In this document: piece after piece, positions 14,663-18,021 of the stretch
How the letters are laid out: every line of letters starts with the position of its first letter
How positions within the stretch are numbered: position 1 is the first letter of the stretch
Origin: Deltaproteobacteria bacterium RBG_16_54_11
Lineage (GTDB): Bacteria > Desulfobacterota > B13-G15 > RBG-16-54-18
Reading direction: 5' to 3'
Assembly (NCBI GenBank): GCA_001797905.1
Contig: MGQS01000013.1
Location: 21,829 to 39,849 of the forward strand
DNA: 18,021 bases
The notes under the pieces: model-generated
Told to the model about the DNA's origin: nothing
What the model saw: only the letters and a program-made list of their open reading frames with translations
The model's database searches: none
Made by a program: the position numbers and the translations under genes

Positions 14663-15273
14663 GGTGTTGCCACCTTGCTCACCGGCGATTTCTTTTTATA
14701 TTCCTTGTAATATCGCAAGACCTCAGCGACATAGTTCTTCGTCTCTCTATAGTTGGGAACACCTTTGACCTGAGCGACGGTGGTCTCGCCGGCGTTGTAG
14801 GCGGCCAGGGAAAGCTTGAGATCGTCGTTGAAGCGATCCAAGAGGTATTTCAGGTACTTTACCCCGCCTCTGATATTTTCATGGGGATCGAAGGGGTTGG
14901 CGACATTGAGCCGCTTGGAGGTCTCCGGCATGAGTTGCATCAGCCCCTCCGCCCCCTTGGAGGAGATGGCATAGGGATCAAAGCAGGATTCGGCCCTGAT
15001 AACCGCCTTTACCAGGGCAAAATCGACTCCATGCAGGCCGCAGGACTCGCTGATCAGGTGATCGTATTTATCCGTGTCGGGCTTAAGCCTTTTTTCTACT
15101 TCTCCAGGGGTGCTGGAGCCCTCCTTCATATAGACACGGTAACGGTGATGGGTGGGGGCATTGGAAAAGTGCATCACCCCTTCTTTGTCTATGTAGAGGA
15201 AGATATCGGCCAGGGCGGGTGTGGGTATCATCGCTGCGAAAAACACAATCCCTATCATGGCGGTAAAGCGCAC
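14659..15273 (-). CDS. Lytic transglycosylase with SLT domain
   Basis: Secreted murein-cleaving enzyme that cuts the MurNAc-GlcNAc bond to a 1,6-anhydro end. It has 204 residues: a signal peptide (1-22, ending TPALA), a short DUF4124-like segment (FLYIDKEGVMHFSNAP, about 25-40), then an SLT domain with catalytic Glu95 in VIRAESCFDP, GLMQLMP and the AAYNAGE motif. The start is taken as GTG at 15273 because GGGGAGG lies seven bases upstream and the signal peptide follows at once; a TTG 11 codons earlier would put this ribosome site inside the gene. It is the first gene of a two-gene operon with pgsA. Confidence 0.92.
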   Translation of the reverse strand: MRFTAMIGIVFFAAMIPTPALADIFLYIDKEGVMHFSNAPTHHRYRVYMKEGSSTPGEVEKRLKPDTDKYDHLISESCGLHGVDFALVKAVIRAESCFDPYAISSKGAEGLMQLMPETSKRLNVANPFDPHENIRGGVKYLKYLLDRFNDDLKLSLAAYNAGETTVAQVKGVPNYRETKNYVAEVLRYYKEYKKKSPVSKVATP

Positions 15274-15319
15274 TGCCTTGCCTCCCCTGCACCTGATTTG
15301 ACGCAAAAATTACATCTTC

Positions 15320-15348
15320 TTATTACACTTTTCAAGGAGTAAAGTCAA
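15320..15348 (-). promoter_or_regulatory. Candidate promoter of the transglycosylase-pgsA operon
   Basis: On the minus strand -35 TTGACT (15343-15348) and -10 TAATAA (15320-15325) are 17 bases apart. The start would lie near 15313, leaving a leader of about 40 bases before the GTG at 15273. Confidence 0.55.
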
Positions 15349-15420
15349 GAGGAAAAATCGTACCACTTGAGTGGAAAGGGGGTGGCGAATTATGAGGGCG
15401 TTTCCCGCTCGAGCAAGCCT

Positions 15421-15942
15421 CTACATGAACCGTTCGAACCGTTCCTTCTTCGCCTTGCATATCGGGCATTGCTCCGGCGGCTCTTCCCTGGCGCACAAAT
15501 AGCCGCACACCTTGCATCGCCACACCGGGTAAGCGAGTGAGGTTTCTCTTGTCGTAAAATGCCGCGGTGAACGGCCCGCTTTCATCCCTCTCCGTTCGGA
15601 TTCAGGGGGACGTCTTTCCGGTATCGCTTGAGCTGCCTTTTCCCCTCTGAGGATCGCCCCGGATACATAGAGCGCGCAGTAACACGATCCATATTCAGAC
15701 AGGTCCGGGTCTCGGTAGTCGCAGGGGCAGATAATGTCGAGGTCATCATCTTTGATCCCCGAAGCCAGGCGGCAGGGGCAAGCCCCGTGCCCATATCTGG
15801 CCTCGTTTGCCAGCAACCCCCTGATCAGATCTTTGGTGAATGCGACGTCGGGATTCAGATGATATCCGCCTGACTCTGCCTCTGCCTTGAGACGCTGATA
15901 CTCGGCATCCACCTGCGCTTCGGATATCTCTCTATTCGGCAT
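15421..15942 (-). CDS. Ferredoxin:thioredoxin reductase catalytic-type protein fused to rubredoxin-like domain
   Basis: A 173-residue redox protein. Residues 30-100 match the catalytic subunit of ferredoxin:thioredoxin reductase, which passes electrons from ferredoxin through a 4Fe-4S cluster to a disulfide: six Cys in three CxC pairs at 55/57 (CPC), 72/74 (CPC) and 87/89 (CYC) with DYRDPDLSEYG between. By analogy with the cyanobacterial enzyme, Cys57 and Cys89 would be the redox-active pair. Residues 141-165 are a small rubredoxin-like iron or zinc site, WRCKVCGYLCAREEPPEQCP then IC, with CxxC knuckles at 143/146 and 159/162. A linker rich in Arg and Pro joins the two. The ATG at 15942 overlaps the end of the glutaredoxin-like gene by 11 bases, with AGGGGG ten bases upstream. 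The partner is therefore probably that protein. Confidence 0.9.
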   Translation of the reverse strand: MPNREISEAQVDAEYQRLKAEAESGGYHLNPDVAFTKDLIRGLLANEARYGHGACPCRLASGIKDDDLDIICPCDYRDPDLSEYGSCYCALYVSGAILRGEKAAQAIPERRPPESERRGMKAGRSPRHFTTRETSLAYPVWRCKVCGYLCAREEPPEQCPICKAKKERFERFM

Positions 15943-16231
15943 CCTTCAGCAACCCCCTAATCTCCTGTTCCTTGAAGCCGACAATACATCTGCTGTTATC
16001 TATCACCAGGGTGGGGAATGAGCACTCCGGGTTCCATTTGGTTATTTCTGCTACGGCCTCCGCTTGCTCGTCATCTGCGAGAAGATCCACATCCACATAG
16101 TGATAGTCGGCCTGCAAATCATTGAGCAGGCCCTTGGTCTTCTTGCACCATCCGCAGGTGCTGAGGGCGTAGAGGGTGATACCCCCCTTCTTCTTACCTT
16201 TCACGTGTTTCAAGTGTTTCTTGACCGACAT
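15932..16231 (-). CDS. Glutaredoxin-like thiol protein
   Basis: A 99-residue thioredoxin-fold protein. The active site is CGWC (Cys26-Cys29) in YALSTCGWCKKT, and the cis-proline loop is SFPTLVID; the C-terminus VGFKEQEIRGLL is typical of NrdH/glutaredoxin-type proteins. A basic N-terminal tail (KKHLKHVKGKKK) precedes the fold. The start ATG at 16231 has GGAGG eight bases upstream; a TTG six codons earlier is in frame but lies in the ribosome site. It overlaps the FTR-rubredoxin gene, and together they form a likely ferredoxin- or rubredoxin-linked thiol reduction pair. Confidence 0.9.
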   Translation of the reverse strand: MSVKKHLKHVKGKKKGGITLYALSTCGWCKKTKGLLNDLQADYHYVDVDLLADDEQAEAVAEITKWNPECSFPTLVIDNSRCIVGFKEQEIRGLLKDAE

Positions 16232-16338
16232 GGTCCCGACCTCCTCCAAGGCTAGACTGCGCTACTGTCAAATCGATACGGATTCATCCTTCTCCATTGC
16301 CGCGTATGCTGAAGGATTCGTATGAAAATGACTCTATC

Positions 16339-16344
16339 ATTATA
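16339..16344 (-). promoter_or_regulatory. Possible -10 box for the glutaredoxin operon
   Basis: A perfect TATAAT is found on the minus strand, about 108 bases before the ATG of the glutaredoxin-like gene. The best -35 match 17 or so bases upstream is poor (three of six). The leader would contain an inverted repeat (ATCCTTC with GAAGGAT, around 16287-16317). Confidence 0.35.
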
Positions 16345-16385
16345 ACCATTACCGGACAATAATAAAGCCCGTTCTGTCCTAGGCC

Positions 16386-16414
16386 TTGATTTTTCTCTGA
16401 ATCTCTGCTATGGA
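16386..16414 (+). promoter_or_regulatory. Possible promoter for the Rho-N/rpe pair
   Basis: TTGATT (16386-16391) and TATGGA (16409-16414) are 17 bases apart on the plus strand, a weak sigma-70 match. The start would fall near 16421, with about 33 bases of leader before the ATG at 16454. Confidence 0.35.
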
Positions 16415-16453
16415 ATAGGTCTCAATCAGAGGGCACAGAAAAGGGGAACGGAT

Positions 16454-16816
16454 ATGGAGGATCTAGCCAAACAGTTACCGAAGATGACTATCAAGGAGCT
16501 CCGGGATATAGCCAAGGAGCTGGGGGCCGAGGGCGTCAGCGGGATGAAGAAGGAGGATCTCCTGGAATTCATCCGCAAGGCCAAGGGGATCACCGAGATA
16601 AAGCCCCACAAGGTCGCCAAAAAGAAGGCGAAGAAGGACCTGAACATCAAGGAGCTGAAGAAGAGCATCGTCTCCATCAAGGCCAAGCGGGCGGAGGCCC
16701 TGAAAAATGGCGACAAGCGGATGGCCACCATCTACAAGCGCCAAATCAGCAGGCTGAAAAAGAGGACCCGCAAGGTCGTCCGGCCCGCCCAGTCCGCCGC
16801 GGGATCAGGTGGATGA
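16454..16816 (+). CDS. Small basic protein with a Rho N-terminal-type domain
   Basis: A 120-residue protein. Residues 11-45 (MTIKELRDIAKELGAEGVSG then MKKEDLLEFIRKAKG) match the Rho_N helix-turn-helix found at the start of transcription termination factor Rho, but no RNA-binding or ATPase domain follows. The rest is rich in Lys and Arg with two predicted helices (DLNIKELKKSIVSIKAKRAEA and DKRMATIYKRQISRLKKRTRK), so nucleic-acid or ribosome binding is likely. Its function is unknown. The start ATG has AAGGGG upstream. Its stop overlaps the rpe start (ATGA), so the two are coupled. Confidence 0.85.
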   Translation: MEDLAKQLPKMTIKELRDIAKELGAEGVSGMKKEDLLEFIRKAKGITEIKPHKVAKKKAKKDLNIKELKKSIVSIKAKRAEALKNGDKRMATIYKRQISRLKKRTRKVVRPAQSAAGSGG

Positions 16817-17469
16817 AAAAAATAGCCCCCTCCATCCTCTCGGCCGATCTGGCCCGGCTGGCCGATGAGGTTAAGGATGTTATCCAGGCCGGGGCCGACT
16901 GGATCCACGTCGATGTGATGGACGGGCACTTTGTCCCCAACATCACCATCGGCCCCGTGGTAATCAAGGCCCTTAAAAAGGTGGTGAGCATTCCCCTCGA
17001 CGTCCACCTCATGATCGAGAACGCCGATCTGTATCTCGATGCGTTTATCGAGGCCGGGGCCGATATCCTCACCGTCCAGGCCGAGGCCTGTACCCACCTG
17101 CACCGGACCGTGCACGCCATCAAAGACAAAGGGATCAAGGCAGGGGTGGCGCTCAACCCCGCAACCCCCCTGGAGAGCCTCGCGTACATCCTGCCCGATC
17201 TCGACCTGGTGATGATCATGACGGTGAACCCGGGCTTTGGGGGACAGGAGTTTATCCCCGCGATGCTCCCCAAGATCGAACGGCTCAAGGGGAGCATCGC
17301 CAAGCAAAAGCTGAATTGCGAGATCGAGGTGGACGGGGGGATCAAGGTGGCAAACATCGGGGAGGTGGCGCGCCGCGGGGGCGACATCTTTGTAGCGGGC
17401 TCGGGAATCTTCGGCGCCCGCGACCGCAAAGAAACCATCACAAAGATGCGCAGGGAGATCGGAGCGTGA
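16813..17469 (+). CDS. rpe: Ribulose-phosphate 3-epimerase
   Basis: Interconverts ribulose 5-phosphate and xylulose 5-phosphate in the pentose phosphate or Calvin cycle. The 218 residues match the family TIM barrel. Seen: KIAPSILSADLARLADEV at the N-terminus, metal ligands His32 and Asp34 in IHVDVMDGHFVPN, His65 in DVHLMIENAD, the MTVNPGFGGQEFIP phosphate loop, and EIEVDGGI with the last Asp ligand. The ATG at 16813 overlaps the stop of the Rho-N protein. It is the last protein gene of this strand in the window. Confidence 0.97.
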   Translation: MKKIAPSILSADLARLADEVKDVIQAGADWIHVDVMDGHFVPNITIGPVVIKALKKVVSIPLDVHLMIENADLYLDAFIEAGADILTVQAEACTHLHRTVHAIKDKGIKAGVALNPATPLESLAYILPDLDLVMIMTVNPGFGGQEFIPAMLPKIERLKGSIAKQKLNCEIEVDGGIKVANIGEVARRGGDIFVAGSGIFGARDRKETITKMRREIGA

Positions 17470-17477
17470 ACCTCCTG

Positions 17478-17506
17478 CGCTGCCGGAGGGGGCAGCGTGG
17501 TTAGTT
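17478..17506 (+). terminator. Likely terminator after rpe
   Basis: CGCTGCC (17478-17484) pairs with GGCAGCG (17491-17497), a perfect 7-bp stem with a 6-base loop, nine bases after the rpe stop. The tail TGGTTAGTTT has an interrupted T tract, so termination may be only partial. Confidence 0.6.
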
Positions 17507-17518
17507 TAAAAATTACTC

Positions 17519-17579
17519 CCTCCCCCTTGATGGGGGAGGATTGAGGAGGGGGTGAACATGTGCTCTCGTTTCCCCCTCC
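17519..17579. repeat. REP-like palindromic repeat element
   Basis: CCTCCCCC (17519-17526) pairs with GGGGGAGG (17532-17539) around TTGAT, and GGAGGGGG (17545-17552) pairs with CCCCCTCC (17572-17579). This double hairpin of C/G-rich arms resembles the dispersed intergenic palindromes found in many bacterial genomes. A related arm (CCCCTCCC/GGGGAGGGG) recurs at 17688-17708. Copy number elsewhere cannot be seen. Confidence 0.6.
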
Positions 17580-17687
17580 CCTGCCGCGTTGCGGCATCCC
17601 GTATTCCTTGATTTATGCAAAGCGTCCCTCTCCGCTTTCATAGAAATCTTAATGAGGGGATGTCGCTGTGCGACAGAGCGGGACTAA

Positions 17688-17716
17688 CCCCTCCCACGAG
17701 GGGAGGGGAAATTTTT
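17688..17716 (+). terminator. Stem-loop followed by T-run
   Basis: CCCCTCCC (17688-17695) pairs with GGGAGGGG (17701-17708) around ACGAG, followed by AAATTTTT. It has the form of a rho-independent terminator on the plus strand and would insulate the Met tRNA promoter from rpe read-through. Its arms also resemble those of the REP-like element upstream. The stretch 17580-17687 holds three further small hairpins (17582-17596, 17619-17638, 17661-17675) and no gene that I can recognise. Confidence 0.5.
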
Positions 17717-17758
17717 CAGGCAGGGGCATTCTGACGTATTTTTATAACCATAGAAGGG

Positions 17759-17787
17759 TTGACACCTCCCCTGCCCTTTCATACAAT
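17759..17787 (+). promoter_or_regulatory. Near-consensus sigma-70 promoter of tRNA-Met
   Basis: -35 TTGACA (17759-17764) is perfect, the spacer is 17 bases and the -10 is TACAAT (17782-17787), five of six. Transcription would start within a few bases of the mature tRNA end. Confidence 0.88.
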
Positions 17788-17796
17788 ACTTATCGT

Positions 17797-17873
17797 GGCG
17801 GTGTAGCTCAGATGGTCAGAGCATGCGGCTCATATCCGCAGTGTCCGGGGTTCAATTCCCTGCACCGCCACCA
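17797..17873 (+). tRNA. tRNA-Met (anticodon CAT, elongator type)
   Basis: A 77-base tRNA with encoded CCA. The acceptor GGCGGTG pairs with CACCGCC, discriminator A. The anticodon loop CTCATAT sits in the stem TGCGG/CCGCA. The acceptor and D-arm (GGCGGTGTAGCTCAG) match the elongator Met tRNA of B. subtilis as known from memory, which favours Met over Ile2. Confidence 0.95.
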
Positions 17874-17900
17874 ATAATCTTCATGACTGAAGCCACCCGC

Positions 17901-18020
17901 TTAGCAATAGTTACCCTCTCTCGTGCTAACCTTCGTGCTAATTCCGTGCCGATTTCCCGACAAAAAAGCGCCAACAAACGCCTTAAGACGTTCATTAGCG
18001 CTTTTTAAACTTGTGACTTT
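17901..18020 (-). CDS. Open frame at right edge, possible integrase tail (uncertain)
   Basis: On the minus strand a frame is open from the window edge for 39 codons and stops at TAA (17901-17903). The peptide includes SANERLKAFVGAFLSG and ends STREGNYC. Its position just beyond the 3' end of a tRNA gene is where tyrosine recombinase genes of integrated elements often end, and short variable tails are usual there. No recombinase motif is inside the window, and a strong hairpin lies within the frame, so it may well be non-coding. Confidence 0.2.
   Translation of the reverse strand, partial: KVTSLKSANERLKAFVGAFLSGNRHGISTKVSTREGNYC
17962..18006. terminator. Large bidirectional hairpin downstream of tRNA-Met
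   Basis: AAAAAGCGC (17963-17971) is complementary to GCGCTTTTT (17998-18006), and an inner stem AACG/CGTT can form in the loop. On the plus strand the T5 run ends the hairpin, on the minus strand T6, so it could end transcription from either side, including that of tRNA-Met. It conflicts with the open frame on the minus strand. Confidence 0.6.
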
Positions 18021-18021
18021 C

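Overview
The window reads as a chromosomal segment of an anaerobic bacterium of the former Deltaproteobacteria (Desulfobacterota) or a close relative. This is inferred from gene content and order, since no database could be searched. The pointers are a long tRNA operon running into the trigger factor gene, a DUF4390 gene paired with an NtrY-type kinase, a zinc-ribbon/RNase HI-like/rnpB block, a ferredoxin:thioredoxin-reductase-type protein with a rubredoxin-like tail, and a Met tRNA of the form usual in that group. Almost every gap between genes is short and all protein genes look intact except those cut by the window edges.

Positions 1-7609, all on the minus strand, form a region rich in stable RNA. 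In transcription order it holds a CAT-anticodon tRNA with a good sigma-70 promoter and a terminator; a C4 zinc-ribbon coiled-coil protein preceded by a decayed tandem copy of its own start; an RNase HI-like protein; RNase P RNA; a DUF4390 protein translationally coupled to an NtrY-family sensor kinase; smpB next to tmRNA (ssrA); rdgB; then a promoter and six tRNAs (Pro, Arg, His, Arg, Lys, Leu) leading into trigger factor, which runs off the left edge. Ribosome rescue (SmpB and tmRNA), tRNA 5' processing (RNase P) and nascent-chain folding (trigger factor) therefore sit together.

Positions 7729-14062, on the plus strand, are a compact five-gene operon for a Dpp/Opp-type peptide ABC importer: a membrane-anchored solute-binding protein with a large insert, two permeases (the second with an extra hydrophobic insert), and two ATPases. 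The genes overlap or abut, which suggests translational coupling.

Positions 14105-16231, on the minus strand, hold two small operons: a soluble lytic transglycosylase coupled to pgsA (phosphatidylglycerol-phosphate synthase), and a glutaredoxin-like protein overlapping an FTR-catalytic-subunit/rubredoxin fusion, probably a thiol redox relay. Positions 16454-17469, on the plus strand, carry a small Rho-N-domain protein coupled to ribulose-phosphate 3-epimerase. After a gap of about 330 bases packed with stem-loops comes a Met tRNA with a near-consensus promoter. The right edge has a large hairpin, short direct repeats and an open minus-strand frame that could be the tail of an integrase, but this is weakly supported.

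I do not see a clearly new multi-gene system. The most notable points are the 31-codon tandem duplication in the kinase sensor domain, the decayed duplication in front of the zinc-ribbon gene, the FTR-rubredoxin/glutaredoxin pair, the Rho-N/rpe pairing, the inserts in the peptide transporter, and the tRNA-flanking sequence at the right edge.
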